Part shown: positions 11,652 to 22,585 of the stretch, in pieces
Layout: each line of letters begins with the position of its first letter
How positions within the stretch are numbered: the first letter of the stretch is position 1
DNA from: Brassica napus
Lineage: Eukaryota > Streptophyta > Magnoliopsida > Brassicales > Brassicaceae
Reading direction: 5' to 3'
Length of the DNA stretch: 64,000 nt
Assembly: GCF_020379485.1 (NCBI RefSeq)
Contig: NC_063452.1
Span: 28,216,770 to 28,280,769 of the forward strand
Notes under the pieces: generated by a model
What the model was told of the DNA's origin: nothing
Database searches by the model: none
Seen by the model: only the letters and a program-made list of their open reading frames with translations
Position numbers and translations under genes: made by a program

Positions 11652-11669
11652 TGGCGCCGTTGCCGGGGA
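11652..11669 (+). promoter_or_regulatory. Primer binding site complementary to tRNA-Asp
   Basis: TGGCGCCGTTGCCGGGGA, six bases after the LTR. It is the reverse complement of the 3' end of plant tRNA-Asp(GTC) including CCA, from memory of that tRNA. Athila-type elements commonly use it to prime minus-strand cDNA. Confidence 0.85.
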
Positions 11670-11769
11670 CCATTTGGTCACCCTAGAGTTAATGATCAGT
11701 TTAAGACTATAGCATTTTTATTTTATCTAATGTTTCTGTCTTTCTCTTTCTGTTTGTGTTTTCAGGTGA

Positions 11770-13638
11770 ATGAGCGGATTTCATACTAGAAGCAAAGGAT
11801 CATCGAATTTAATACCTTTGGAGTTAGAGCTCGGCCGCCTAGAGAGACAAGTGAAAAAGAAAAGACTTGAGTCCGCTGAAGAGGTTGAAATGGCTGAACA
11901 CCAAGAAGACCAGTTTCAGGACAACCCGCAAAATCCAATTCCTGTAGATGAACGAGAAGGCAACAATGCTGGTGATAATCAGCAGGCTGGTGTAGCTGCA
12001 AGACAACAGGCTGGAGACTATGGCATGCCTAGGATGACGCTTGCACATTATGATACACCAGATGCATTCTATGCCGATCGTTCTGGGATTCGCCCACCTC
12101 CCATTGAGAGAAGAGACTTTGAGATCAAGACTGGTCTCATTAATTTGGTGGAGAAAAATCCGTTTCATGGAAACCCGTCTGAGGACCCGATGTATCACTT
12201 GGAGCATTTTGAGCGAGTCTGTGACACCAGCAGACATAATGGAGTTCCTCAAGGCGCTTTGAAATGCAGGTTGTTCCCGTTTTCCTTAGCTGATAAAGCT
12301 ATCAGATGGTTAAAGTCCATCCCTCCAGGATCTCTTACTACATGGGAAGAGACAAGAGCTGCTTTTCTACAGCATTTCTTCACCAAGTCAAGGTCCACAT
12401 ATCTGAGAAGCAGAATTGGAAGCTTTCAGCAGCTTGATTCAGAAAGCTTTCATGAGGCTTGGGAGCGTTTCAAGGAGTACACACAGGACTGCCCTCACCA
12501 TGGTTACACTGATGTGAGCTTGCTGAACATTTTCTATAATGGAGTTCATGAAGAGAGTCAAGATGCCATGGACACAGCAAGTAATGGTGATTTCATGACC
12601 AAGACTGTTGAAGAAGCTTACACCTTGCTGAACAACCTGTCATCCAGCAAAGCAAACCGCAAGTCAAGGTTTGACACCAGCCAGAAGGGTGTTGGTTATG
12701 AATCCAAGAAGATAGATGAGCTGAATGCCAAGATTGAGATGCTTCTCAAGAGAGATCAGAAATCTGTGAAATTTGTGGAGGAGCAAGGCTATCGTTCCTC
12801 ACAAGAAACTGTTGGTGATGATTCAGATGATATGCAAGCTGATGTGAACTACATTGGTGGTCAAGGAAACTACAACAGAGGCTACAATCAGAACCTTGGA
12901 TGGAGTCAAAATCAGCAAAATAATCTGTCTTACCGGAGCAACAATGTGGAGAATCCACAACATCAGTCCTACCCTCAGGCAGGAAACAGGCAAAACCAGA
13001 ATCAGAACCAGAGTGTGTTCAACCAAGGATATCAGAACAGAAATCAATATCAGGGGAACAACTCGGGCAACTCAGGATTTCAGCAAAGGCAGCAGTACAA
13101 CAACTACCAGAATCAAGGGAATGCCTCTTCGTCACAGTCTTCTCAGGATAACGAAATTAAGAAGATGCTGCAAATGGTGCTAGAAGGTCAGAAGAATAGC
13201 ACTGCAGAGATAAACACCAAGGTGGATAACATGTATGGAGAGCTTAATGGGAAGTTTGAAGCTTTGAACACCCATTTGAAAGTTTTGGAAAAGCAAGTTG
13301 CTCAAACCGCCTCCAGCAGCAGAACAGCACCTGGATTTCTACCAGGGAAGTCAGAGACGAATCCCAAGGAGTTTGTGAATGCTGTAACACTTAGGAGTGG
13401 AAAAACGATTGAGGATCGAATAAGAAAGAGATCGACCGATCTCAGGAACAGATCGACCGATCCAAGGGGACGGAGATCGACCGATCTGGTCCATCTGGAT
13501 CGACCGATCCCGTGTCAACGAAGCCAAATTCCTCTGAACCTGAAGAGGTGTATGTGGCGCCTCCTGCTTATGTTCCTAAGGCTCCATACCCATCCAGACC
13601 AAGGCAGAAGATCAAAGAACGTGAGTACGAGAAGCTAA
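11770..13638 (+). CDS. Element B gag (Athila type capsid protein)
   Basis: 622 residues starting at the ATG at 11770 shortly after the primer site. A retrotransposon gag domain spans about residues 125-295 ([48 protein letters not shown]). It forms the virus-like particle. Residues 365-460 are Asn/Gln-rich and disordered. No CCHC zinc knuckle is present, as in other Athila gags. A predicted coiled stretch follows (about 485-520). The C-terminus carries four GATCGACCGATC motifs that read as repeated RSTDL/RSTDP. After about codon 580 this frame reads into sequence that is coding in the pol frame, so the last 40 or so residues are probably not meaningful. Confidence 0.88.
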   Translation: MSGFHTRSKGSSNLIPLELELGRLERQVKKKRLESAEEVEMAEHQEDQFQDNPQNPIPVDEREGNNAGDNQQAGVAARQQAGDYGMPRMTLAHYDTPDAFYADRSGIRPPPIERRDFEIKTGLINLVEKNPFHGNPSEDPMYHLEHFERVCDTSRHNGVPQGALKCRLFPFSLADKAIRWLKSIPPGSLTTWEETRAAFLQHFFTKSRSTYLRSRIGSFQQLDSESFHEAWERFKEYTQDCPHHGYTDVSLLNIFYNGVHEESQDAMDTASNGDFMTKTVEEAYTLLNNLSSSKANRKSRFDTSQKGVGYESKKIDELNAKIEMLLKRDQKSVKFVEEQGYRSSQETVGDDSDDMQADVNYIGGQGNYNRGYNQNLGWSQNQQNNLSYRSNNVENPQHQSYPQAGNRQNQNQNQSVFNQGYQNRNQYQGNNSGNSGFQQRQQYNNYQNQGNASSSQSSQDNEIKKMLQMVLEGQKNSTAEINTKVDNMYGELNGKFEALNTHLKVLEKQVAQTASSSRTAPGFLPGKSETNPKEFVNAVTLRSGKTIEDRIRKRSTDLRNRSTDPRGRRSTDLVHLDRPIPCQRSQIPLNLKRCMWRLLLMFLRLHTHPDQGRRSKNVSTRS

Positions 13639-16600
13639 AGAACCTTGTTGGGGAGTTACATGTGAGATTGCCATTCGTTGAAGCGGTGAAGATGGTACCT
13701 TCTCTTAAAAGGTACATGAAGGAGATTCTTACCGATAAGATGAGCCTAGAGCGTGGTGTGTTGATGCTCAATGAGGAATGTAGCGCAGTTCTACAAAATG
13801 TCATGCCTAAAAAGCGTGAAGATCCCGGAGCATTTGTTCTACCATGCCGCATTGGATCACTTACCTTTGAGAAGAGTCTCTGCGATCTGGGTTCAGGAGT
13901 GAGCCTAATGCCTTTCTCTGTCTCTGAGAGGCTAGGCATGACGAACTACAAACCTACAAGGATCTCCTTGGTCCTTGCTGACCGATCAGTGCGAAGACCA
14001 GTCGGTGTACTAGAAAACATCCCTGTTGGTGTTGGAAAGGGATATGTGCTTACCGATTTTGTAGTTCTGGAGCTGGAAGAGGAACCTAAAGATCCTCTCA
14101 TTTTGGGCAGACCGTTTTTAGCTACTGCTGGAGCCATGATTGATGTACAGAATGGGCATATAGACTTACGTCTAGGAGACATGGCGATGAGATACAATGT
14201 GGAGAAGGTGCTGAAAAATCCGACTATTGATGGACAGACTTTCTGGGTTGATACATTGACTGAACTGGTGGAGGAAATGGATGAAGAGTTGCACACTGAT
14301 GATCCTCTACAAGTCGCATTGACCCAAAGGGAGAGTGAGTTCGGGTTCATGAACCAAGAAGTGGTTGGATTTTCTGAGATTTTGGATTCAGCCTCACCGA
14401 TTGAGAAGCATGTCGCCTATGTCAGCCTTGAAGACTCAGGCACCGATAAAACCGTCAAACCGTCATCCTCCCAACCAGATTGGAGTGAGGAGAATGCTCC
14501 AAAGGTGGAACTTAAAGCCCTCCCAGCTGGGCTGAGGTATGCATTCTTGGGACCGAATTCCACATATCCTGTTATTATTTGTGCTAACCTGAATAATGTG
14601 GAGACCGCTTTGCTTCTTTCAAAATTGCGAAAGTATAGAAAAGCATTGGGGTACTCTTTGGATGATATTACAGGTATTTCTCCAGATCTTTGCATGCACA
14701 AGATTCACTTGGAGGATGAGTCAAAGACGTCCATAGAGCACCAGCGAAGACTGAATCCCAAACTGATGGAAGTTGTGAAAAAGGAGATTCTAAAGCTGTT
14801 GAGTGCAGGGGTGATCTACCCAATTTCAGACAGCACTTGGGTGAGCCCGGTTCATGTGGTTCCTAAGAAGGGTGGCATCACTGTCATCACAAATGAGAAG
14901 GCTGAGCTGATTCCTACCAGAACAGTCACAGGGCATAGGATGTGCATTGACTACAGGAAGCTAAACTCAGCCACAAGGAAGGACCACTTCCCACTTCCTT
15001 TCATTGACCAGATGCTGGAAAGACTAGCCAACCACCCCTACTACTGTTTTCTCGATGGCTACTCCGGGTTCTTTCAGATACCCATTCATCCAGAGGACCA
15101 AGAGAAGACAACATTCACCTGTCCATACGGTACTTTTGCCTACAGGAGAATGCCCTTCGGATTGTGCAATGCTCCTGCCACTTTCCAGAGATGCATGATG
15201 TCGATCTTTACTGATCTTATTGAGGACATTATGGAGGTTTTTATGGACGATTTCTCAGTCTACGGTTCTTCATTTACCGACTGCCTTGCTAATCTGTGCA
15301 AGGTGCTGGAAAGATGTGAGGAGAAGAACTTGGTGCTAAATTGGGAGAAGTGCCATTTCATGGTGAAAGATGGCATTGTTTTGGGTCACAGGATATCAGA
15401 GCAGGGTATCGAGGTTGACAAAGCAAAGATTGAAGTTATGACCAGCCTACAGCCTCCTAGGACAGTGAGGGATATTCGGAGTTTTCTGGGACATGCCGGT
15501 TTTTACAGGAGGTTTATCAAAGACTTCTCTATGATAGCGAGGCCACTCACCCGTCTGCTGTGCAAAGAAGCGAAGTTTGTTTTTGATGCTGACTGCCTCG
15601 CTGCGTTTCAGATTCTCAAGAAGTCTCTAGTCAGTGCTCCCATTGTGCAGCCACCAGATTGGGACTTGCCATTTGAAATAATGTGTGACGCAAGTGATTA
15701 CGCGATTGGAGCTGTTTTGGGGCAGAGAAAAGACAAGAAACTCCATGTGATCTATTATGCCAGCCGAACGCTTGATGATGCTCAAATCAAGTATGCTACC
15801 ACTGAGAAGGAGTTGCTGGCAGTAGTTTATGCTTTCGAGAAGTTCAGGTCCTATTTGGTGGGCTCGAAAGTAATTGTGCACACAGATCATGCAGCCTTGA
15901 AGTACCTGATGACGAAAAAAGATGCTAAACCGAGACTCTTAAGGTGGATCTTACTGCTACAGGAGTTTGATATTGAGATCAGAGACAAGAGAGGAGCAGA
16001 AAATGGAGTGGCAGATCATCTTTCCCGAATGAGAGTGGAAGCTGAAACACCACTGGATGATACATTACCCGAGGAGAATGTCTATGTGATCACCTTGCTG
16101 GAGGATGAGTATTTGGATCAGGCTGATTGCTGTGTCATGAGACAAATTCAGGATGATCTCCCATGGTTTGCAGACTTTGCAAACTACCTATGTGCTGGAA
16201 TTGAACCACCGAACCTGAAGGGGTATGAGAGGAAAAAGTTCATGAGAGATGTGAACCACTACTACTGGGATGATCCCTTCCTCTACAAGAGATGCTCAGA
16301 TGGTTTATTCAGGAGATGTGTTCTGGAGAATGAGATGCAAGGGATTCTTTTCCACTGCCACAGTTCAGAATACGCAGGCCATTTTGCAACATTCAAGACG
16401 GTTTCTAAGGTCCTGCAGGCTGGTTACTGGTGGCCTACACTTTTCAGAGACGCCCATGAGTTTGTCTCAAAGTGTGATGCATGTCAGCGGAAGGGCAACA
16501 TCAGTAAGAGAAATGAGATGCCCCAAAATTTCATCCTTGAAGTTGAAGTTTTTGATGTATGGGGAATTGATTTTATGGGCCCTTTCCCATCTTCTTATGG

Positions 16601-17450
16601 AAATGAGTACATCCTGGTTGCGGTTGATTATGTCTCCAAGTGGGTGGAAGCAGTAGCCAGCAAGACAAATGACTCTAGTGTTGTCAAGAAAATGTTCAAG
16701 ACAGTCATTTTTCCAAGATTCGGGATCCCGAGAGTGGTTATTAGTGATGGAGGCTCTCACTTCATCAACAAGACGTTCGATAAACTGCTGAAGAAACATG
16801 GAGTAAAGCATAAGGTAGCTACACCTTATCATCCTCAGACAAGTGGGCAGGTTGAAATATCGAACCGAGAAATCAAGGGGATTTTGGAGAAGGCTGTAGG
16901 CAAAACAAGGAAAGACTGGGCTGTGAAGCTTGATGACGCCTTATGGGCGTATAGAACCGCCTACAAGACTCCCTTGGGCACCACTCCTTTTAATCTGGTC
17001 TATGGAAAGTCTTGTCACCTACCTGTGGAATTGGAGTACAGTGGTTTTTGGGCAACGAAGTTGATGAACTTCGACATTAAAACCGCTGCAGAAAGGAGGA
17101 TGGTTCAGTTGAACGAGCTGGACGAGATTCGGTTGAACGCCTATGAGAACACCAAAATCTACAAGGAAAGAACTAAGGCGTGGCATGACAGAAAGATAAT
17201 CCCGAGAGACTTCGCTGCTGGAGACAAAGTCCTTCTGTTCAACTCTAGACTCAAGCTATTTCCTGGAAAGCTTAAGTCTCGTTGGTCCGGACCTTTCACC
17301 ATCACAGAGGTTAGACCTTATGGAGCTGTTGTCTTGGAAGAGAATGGGAGGAAGTTCACAGTCAATGGGCAGAGGCTAAAACCTTACTTCACAGATGCAA
17401 AACCCGAAGAAGGAACCAACATTCCTTTATCGGAACCTGATCTCGCCTAA
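13413..17450 (+). CDS. Element B pol: protease, reverse transcriptase, RNase H, integrase
   Basis: An open frame runs from just after a stop at 13410 to TAA at 17448-17450. It is in another frame than gag and overlaps its end; a GTG at 13512 is only a nominal start, and pol would be reached by a frame change or was once fused to gag. Counting from 13512, order and landmarks are: protease near residue 124 with CDLGSGVS where most Gypsy proteases have DTGA; RT with CIDYRKLN (about 478) and FMDD (about 576); RNase H with DASDYAIG (about 726) and [10 protein letters not shown]; integrase zinc finger [10 protein letters not shown] and CDACQRKG (about 948-990); catalytic D in WGIDFMGPF (about 1019), D in SDGGSHF (about 1079) and E in [11 protein letters not shown] (about 1115). 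All catalytic residues I can check are present. Confidence 0.9.
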   Translation, partial: GSNKKEIDRSQEQIDRSKGTEIDRSGPSGSTDPVSTKPNSSEPEEVYVAPPAYVPKAPYPSRPRQKIKEREYEKLKNLVGELHVRLPFVEAVKMVPSLKRYMKEILTDKMSLERGVLMLNEECSAVLQNVMPKKREDPGAFVLPCRIGSLTFEKSLCDLGSGVSLMPFSVSERLGMTNYKPTRISLVLADRSVRRPVGVLENIPVGVGKGYVLTDFVVLELEEEPKDPLILGRPFLATAGAMIDVQNGHIDLRLGDMAMRYNVEKVLKNPTIDGQTFWVDTLTELVEEMDEELHTDDPLQVALTQRESEFGFMNQEVVGFSEILDSASPIEKHVAYVSLEDSGTDKTVKPSSSQPDWSEENAPKVELKALPAGLRYAFLGPNSTYPVIICANLNNVETALLLSKLRKYRKALGYSLDDITGISPDLCMHKIHLEDESKTSIEHQRRLNPKLMEVVKKEILKLLSAGVIYPISDSTWVSPVHVVPKKGGITVITNEKAELIPTRTVTGHRMCIDYRKLNSATRKDHFPLPFIDQMLERLANHPYYCFLDGYSGFFQIPIHPEDQEKTTFTCPYGTFAYRRMPFGLCNAPATFQRCMMSIFTDLIEDIMEVFMDDFSVYGSSFTDCLANLCKVLERCEEKNLVLNWEKCHFMVKDGIVLGHRISEQGIEVDKAKIEVMTSLQPPRTVRDIRSFLGHAGFYRRFIKDFSMIARPLTRLLCKEAKFVFDADCLAAFQILKKSLVSAPIVQPPDWDLPFEIMCDASDYAIGAVLGQRKDKKLHVIYYASRTLDDAQIKYATTEKELLAVVYAFEKFRSYLVGSKVIVHTDHAALKYLMTKKDAKPRLLRWILLLQEFDIEIRDKRGAENGVADHLSRMRVEAETPLDDTLPEENVYVITLLEDEYLDQADCCVMRQIQDDLPWFADFANYLCAGIEPPNLKGYERKKFMRDVNHYYWDDPFLYKRCSDGLFRRCVLENEMQGILFHCHSSEYAGHFATFKTVSKVLQAGYWWPTLFRDAHEFVSKCDACQRKGNISKRNEMPQNFILEVEVFDVWGIDFMGPFPSSYGNEYILVAVDYVSKWVEAVASKTNDSSVVKKMFKTVIFPRFGIPRVVISDGGSHFINKTFDKLLKKHGVKHKVATPYHPQTSGQVEISNREIKGILEKAVGKTRKDWAVKLDDALWAYRTAYKTPLGTTPFNLVYGKSCHLPVELEYSGFWATKLMNFDIKTAAERRMVQLNELDEIRLNAYENTKIYKERTKAWHDRKIIPRDFAAGDKVLLFNSRLKLFPGKLKSRWSGPFTITEVRPYGAVVLEENGRKFTVNGQRLKPYFTDAKPEEGTNIPLSEPDLA
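13430..13509. repeat. Four GATCGACCGATC motifs at the gag/pol junction
   Basis: Exact copies start at 13430, 13451, 13475 and 13498, spaced 21, 24 and 23 bases. They are in the same orientation as the four in each LTR and lie where gag and pol change frame. Confidence 0.95.
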
Positions 17451-17760
17451 GGACAACAAAATAGTCAGGCTCGCGACTTTAAACAAGCGCTGAGTGGGAG
17501 GCAACCCACATGGTTGATTTTCTTTCTCTTTTGTGATTATGTTTTCTTGTGTGAATTGATTTTTGGTTGTGTTTTTAGATGATTTTCAGGCATGTATCAC
17601 GATCAGGCAGAGATCGATCGATCCAACAGAAACAGAACGGGCGATCCATGTAAGAGATCGGTCGATCCGGGTGAGGTAGAGCGGTCGATCTCAGGAAACG
17701 ATCGGTCGATCCGACTCGTATGGATCGGTCGATCTAAGGTAAGTATTGCCCGGTTTGATT
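17451..17760. repeat. Post-pol segment with reverse-oriented GATCGGTCGATC motifs
   Basis: Noncoding. GATCGGTCGATC, the reverse complement of the LTR/gag motif, occurs at 17656, 17700 and 17723. There is a variant GATCGATCGATC at 17612 and a partial copy GCGGTCGATC at 17681. All are in the opposite sense to the copies in the 5' half of the element. Confidence 0.9.
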
Positions 17761-18480
17761 TCTCTTAATTTAAACCGGAAAACACCCATAAAACACCCAA
17801 CTCGCGAAAATATCGATCAAACACATAATATTTCATCTTCCTCTCCTCTCAAACTCTCTCAAACCTCTCAAGAACACCAAATTCGATTTCCATCATCTCT
17901 CATCCGATTTTTGTAATTCTTGGTGCTAAACTCATTAGTTTTTCAAGCTTTATCCGTTTCTACCATCAGTTTTCATCAAGACACAGGTATGACTCTCTAA
18001 TTTTGGAATCTAAAATCGCCCTAGGGTTTGATGTTGGGGAATCTCCGAATTCTAAATGGAATGGCATCTAGGATGGTTTATTTGTGATGATTATACTCAT
18101 GGGTTACCTTGATTGCCAATTTCGTGGGTTGAATTGAGATTTTAGAGAAATAATTTCCAATGGTCATAATGTTGATAAAAGTTCAAATTAAAACTGAAAT
18201 TCTAATTGTTTGAATGAAATGCTTGAATATCCATGATGATTAACACTTTGCAGCATGATTTCTTTAAGCAATTATGAATTTGGAACTGAAAAATAAAAAT
18301 TTTAATTTTGGAGTTTAATTGAAAAACGAAAATTGGAATGGAGTGTGATGTGTTATCTTGAGTTTTGAGAAGAGATGTGTGCTAAATTTACATGTTTAGG
18401 GGATTGATCAGAATTGATTTTATAAGAGTGTTTTTCTATTTGTCTCTTACTTGGGTTTTGATGAATTAATTTTGCAGATA
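17761..18480 (+). promoter_or_regulatory. CT-rich leader with a 5' UTR intron in front of element B ORF3
   Basis: From about 17810 the sequence is CT-rich and poor in ATG, like a plant 5' UTR. A donor CAG/GTATGA at 17986/17987 and an acceptor TTTTGCAG ending at 18477 would remove a 491-base AT-rich intron and leave the ORF3 ATG three bases inside the next exon. This suggests that ORF3 is expressed from its own spliced transcript. It is read from consensus only; cDNA would be needed to confirm it. Confidence 0.5.
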
Positions 18481-19941
18481 ATGCCTAAGAGACAGAAGAA
18501 GAAGGGTGAGCGTGGGAGTTCCTCGGTACAGACTGCTAGGCTCAGCACAAAGGGCAATTTCCGAAAGACGGATAGGTCTCATCCTGCGAATCGAGAGATA
18601 ACCCAGCAGTGGGATATACATGATGATGATTTCTACGAGCAGATGAGGGGAGTGGAAATATGTCCGTCGCGCTTCGCTCACAGAGACACTACAGATGCAT
18701 TGGGGATAACCGAGGATATTGAAGCCTTGTTCGAGAAGATTGGCATGGGGTACATCTTCGATCTCCACTGTGATTGCTATGCTGATTTGACCAGGCAGTT
18801 CCTCGCATCAGCCCGCCTCTACCATCCTGACGAGGACAACCCGGTAGCTGATAAGGCGATGTTCTCCTTCATTGTGAACAGGCAGTTCCACTCCATGACC
18901 ATCTTTCAGCTGTGCGACGTCTTTGGGTTCGAGAAAGGACGTCAATCTTGTGTTCCTAACTTCCCGGAACACAATGATTTCTGGAAATTCATCACTTCAG
19001 GAAACTTCATCTCTAGCCCTGTTCTGCGATATGCAGTGAGAGTGATCAGCAGTGTTATCTATGGGAAGACAGAACCCGCTGCAGTGACAAAAGATGAGCT
19101 AGCTCTTCTGTTCATCGGGGCTGGACACCTATGGCCTCAGGGCGCAGACATTACCTATGTTAGCGGGAAGGACATAAACATAGGAGCTGTGATCGCGGAG
19201 AAGCTTGCGTACTTCAAAGTTTCAGACACGAAGAGATGTGGGTTTGGAGCGGTCATCGCACGGATCTTAAGGCAATGTGGAGTGTTTCTTCCACCTTTTG
19301 ACAGAGTGGTGGATAAGAAGGGGATGCATCAGAACTTTTTCGACATGAGAGCACTCATTAGCAGCCACTACCTCACCGGCCCTTGGCGAGGTAGCATCGA
19401 CAAGTCAGCCCCTCATATCTACCAGTTCCATGACCCACAAGGGAGAGAGCAATTTGTCAAACTACCCTATACCGCCATCACCGAGCTGACTGATCCAGGT
19501 GCTCTCATATTTCTACCACCGCCTGCATTTCTCTGCGCCAGACCCGCGACACTGAAGAAGAAAGGAGTCGCATCATCATCGACACACCAGCAGGCACCAC
19601 ATGATGATATAGAGGAGGAGCCTGAAGATGAGGAAAGTCTTTTCCCCACGGATTTCACTCCGTATATGCTGCCACCAGCACCTCCCGCTACTGCATCCGC
19701 TGCTGAGATCAACGCTTGGTCCATCAAGAGCCATCAAACCAACAACTCCATACTGCTGAAGATGTGGAAGGGAATCTGCAACATTAAGAAGGGATGCGCA
19801 TCACAGCCAGCTGTTTCTGGAGATAGCGATGACGACTCAGGCGCTCACGACACCGCTGCTGGACCTGAGGCAGCGGAGGACTCTGATGATGATGGAGCAT
19901 TGGAGAGGCGCTCGAAGAGGCGCACTGACCGCAACGCCTGA
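18481..19941 (+). CDS. Element B ORF3: ATHILA ORF-1 family protein in the env position
   Basis: 486 residues from the ATG at 18481, which directly follows a splice acceptor. It begins MPKRQKKKGERGSS, a basic nuclear-localisation-like start. The central region (about residues 55-330) carries words typical of the ATHILA ORF-1 family (MGYIFDLHCDCYADLTRQFL, FSFIVNRQFHSMT, LCDVFGF). The C-terminus is acidic (EEEPEDEESLF, SGDSDDDSG, AAEDSDDDGALE). No signal peptide or clear membrane span is seen, so I see nothing that supports a fusogenic envelope protein despite the position. Function of the family is unknown; a nuclear or nucleic-acid-associated role is inference. Confidence 0.85.
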   Translation: MPKRQKKKGERGSSSVQTARLSTKGNFRKTDRSHPANREITQQWDIHDDDFYEQMRGVEICPSRFAHRDTTDALGITEDIEALFEKIGMGYIFDLHCDCYADLTRQFLASARLYHPDEDNPVADKAMFSFIVNRQFHSMTIFQLCDVFGFEKGRQSCVPNFPEHNDFWKFITSGNFISSPVLRYAVRVISSVIYGKTEPAAVTKDELALLFIGAGHLWPQGADITYVSGKDINIGAVIAEKLAYFKVSDTKRCGFGAVIARILRQCGVFLPPFDRVVDKKGMHQNFFDMRALISSHYLTGPWRGSIDKSAPHIYQFHDPQGREQFVKLPYTAITELTDPGALIFLPPPAFLCARPATLKKKGVASSSTHQQAPHDDIEEEPEDEESLFPTDFTPYMLPPAPPATASAAEINAWSIKSHQTNNSILLKMWKGICNIKKGCASQPAVSGDSDDDSGAHDTAAGPEAAEDSDDDGALERRSKRRTDRNA

Positions 19942-20669
19942 TCGGTAATCTCTCTTGGAATTATTTTCACACCGAGACGGTGTGAAGTAAGTCTGGGGGA
20001 GGATGCTACTTATGTACCATATTGCATTATTTCTTTTATTTTCTTAGTTTATCGGATTTGCTTGTGTTTTAAAAACTCTCTACGTATTTTTATCAGACCC
20101 TGTGATGATTATTAGACTATTTCCTTGTGTGTTGTGCATTACATTTCATATTGGCCATTTTTCAGGACTGTTAGCGCAGACAAACCGAGGAACCACTTGA
20201 CCAAACAACCTCTCCTTAAATCTTTTATCAAGTCTCGGTGAATTGTAATCGACTCAACTATTTTTGACCATTAATGAATTTAATTTCTTTTGACCAGGAA
20301 TCAACATCAGGAAACGGTACACCATATACACATTCAGGATTTTCTTTACCACATTTTACCACTCTTTAATAATCCTGAATGGCCAGACTCATCAATAGTT
20401 TGGTACCACACCTACACCTTACCCTTTTATTTCATCTCCATGCATTCTTACACACTGATCATATGTGCATACATGTGCAAAAACAATGGAGAGATTAGGG
20501 TAGACATGGTTCATCCGACTGCTTAGGTAGGATCGGAACATTTAGGTGGTTAGATACAGACCTGTGTGTCTAGAGGTGTAAATAGAAAAATTGGGTGTTG
20601 AAAGTGTGTGATTGCATCGCAGTGTATATATTCGATTTCGGTTTGTATAAGTTTTCGTTCTGAAATATC

Positions 20670-20700
<31 letters not shown>

Positions 20701-21241
20701 AGTTCATGTTTATATCTCATTCAGTAGATTTGATTTAGACATTTATTTTTATTTTTGTACCAGAGATGATGCGTTGTTTAAATTTGGGGTTAGAGTTTGA
20801 GATTTGTTGGGTTTTGATCATTTGAGACTTGAGCAGTTCGAAAACGTGGTTATCAATATACTCGGTTTCTCCAGCGATTTTGCATAATGTTTTGCATTTT
20901 TTGTTATCGCTGATACCCACAAACACTTGAGCCTCACCTAATTAAACACTAAAACAGCCTCCCAAACACCGAGCCCGTTATACCTGATGGAGATATCTTT
21001 GGTGGAAAGGTCACGCCCTTTTTAATGAATGTAAAGAGTTGATTACTTGAAACTGAGACTTGCAGGTCTGAAATATGGAAAGGTTTGCGCGGTCTTGGTG
21101 GGGATTTGGAATGAATGCCTTGACAGTCTCTGATTTAAGTGGTTAGCGAAATCACAAGGTAAGGTCTACTGAGGGTTAGTGAGCTCCCAAATTTTAATCC
21201 TCTTTACTTGAGGACAAGCAAAGATTCAAGTCTGGGGGAGT
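19942..21241 (+). other. Element B long 3' noncoding region with two identical polypurine tracts and a poly(A) run
   Basis: AAGTCTGGGGGAG occurs at 19989-20001 just behind ORF3 and again at 21228-21240 directly before the 3' LTR. The second is the normal primer for plus-strand synthesis. A run of 28 A lies at 20670-20697. Short open frames here show no recognisable protein. Confidence 0.75.
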
Positions 21242-22585
21242 TGATATTCCGTGTTTTTAACGGTTTTAAACTCGTTTTGGAGCAATTAAATGGTCGGTTT
21301 TAATTAATGTTTTGGTCTATTTGATGCGTTTTGGTGTTCTTAAGTGTAATATGCAGGTTACTAGATAGCTTGCAAGAAAAGAACGCATTCGGGATTTATT
21401 CAGAAGCAAGATGGACCGAACAATGGACCGAATGAGAAGTATTGATCGCACAGGACATAGATCGACCGATCCATTGTCTGTGGATCGACCGATCCAGAGC
21501 TAAGAAGAAAAGCCGTACGGTTTCATGCACTAGATCGACCGATCCGACCACTGAGGATCGACCGATCCCACGCTCTACGGGCTCCACACGCACCAATGAG
21601 CTTTTCACTCCTTTTTACCCACTCCCCTCAATAATGGACGAGAAGAGAGGACTTTTGGGACTCAGAAAAGATTAGAGACGACCAAGAAGGAGATTTACAA
21701 GTTCTTGAGAGAGATTTGAGAGTTTTGTAACTTGTTTTGTGTGATTTGTGAAGATTTGTAAAGGAGTTCATCTCAAAACCATTTGGAGAAGATCTTCTGA
21801 ACCTTTACTCTGTTTTAATACAATCTTATCATGTTTTCTTCATCAAAATCGTGTTGTTCTTGCTTAGTTATGTGTGAGTAGTCATCTAGTTGGGTTTAGG
21901 GGTTCTCATAGGGGATTTCTTGATGTTTTGATTCATAAAACGTGTGTAGACTAAGGGATTACGTTTTGGTTCTTCATCTAATGGATTTCTTACTGCTTGA
22001 ACTGAATTGATCACTTAGTTCATGATATCAGATTGTTTGATGCACCGAAAGTGATTGTTTGAACTTCCGAAAATACTTTAGATGAGCAAAGTGTCCTTAA
22101 CCCTCGGAAGTTGATGTTATTGCGCTTTGTGAACATATTGAACCTGTTCTTAATGCTTGTTTAGAAATTGAAACTCAGCGGAAGTTAGTGTGGAGATTTC
22201 TATAACATAGAGAATTAGCGCTACGGAAGTAGGTTAATTCTAATATCGTGTTTGAGTTCTAGACGGTTCTTAATATATCCCTGTGTATGCCATTAATTGT
22301 ATATTGATTAAAAAGAAATCCCTGAAAATTCCCAATGCCCAACGTTTGTTTTAAAATAGTTTTCAAATCGTTTAAATCATTTTTTTTACAGCTTGTTTAT
22401 GTTTTGTGACACTAAAGAAAATTAAATAAAAAACCATCAAAAATATTTCTTCGTTCGCTGTAGCTATTAACTTGTCTGCAACTCTACGTGTGATCATCGG
22501 TCCCTGTGGATTCGATCCCGCATTACTACTGCGTACTTTACTGTGCACTTGCAGTTAGATAATCGGGTTAAAACTCGACACATCA
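21242..22585 (+). repeat. Element B 3' LTR
   Basis: It pairs with 10302-11645 at the same length of 1344 bp. About 12 substitutions and two compensating one-base length changes in A/T runs separate them. It carries the same four GATCGACCGATC motifs. Confidence 0.93.

Larger units (their letters stand above)
10302..22585 (+). mobile_element. Element B: Athila-type Gypsy retrotransposon, young and nearly intact
   Basis: It is 12,284 bp, inserted in the 5' LTR of element A with a 5-bp target duplication GTTTC (10297-10301 and 22586-22590). Two LTRs of exactly 1344 bp (TGATATTCC...ACACATCA) differ at about 12 bases plus two one-base indels, roughly 0.9%, so insertion is recent. Order: 5' LTR, tRNA-Asp primer site, gag, pol, CT-rich leader with an intron, ORF3 with the ATHILA ORF-1 type domain, long 3' region, polypurine tract, 3' LTR. 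Gag, pol and ORF3 are all long open frames. Gag and pol lie in different frames, which is the only possible defect I see. Confidence 0.93.

Noticed and set aside
13512..13514. GTG as the pol start codon
   Set aside because: Plant translation rarely uses it; the frame is open upstream to 13413 and pol is expected to be made with gag.
18481..19941. Envelope glycoprotein in element B
   Set aside because: No signal peptide, membrane span or fusion features; the sequence matches the ATHILA ORF-1 family and is acidic/basic-ended.
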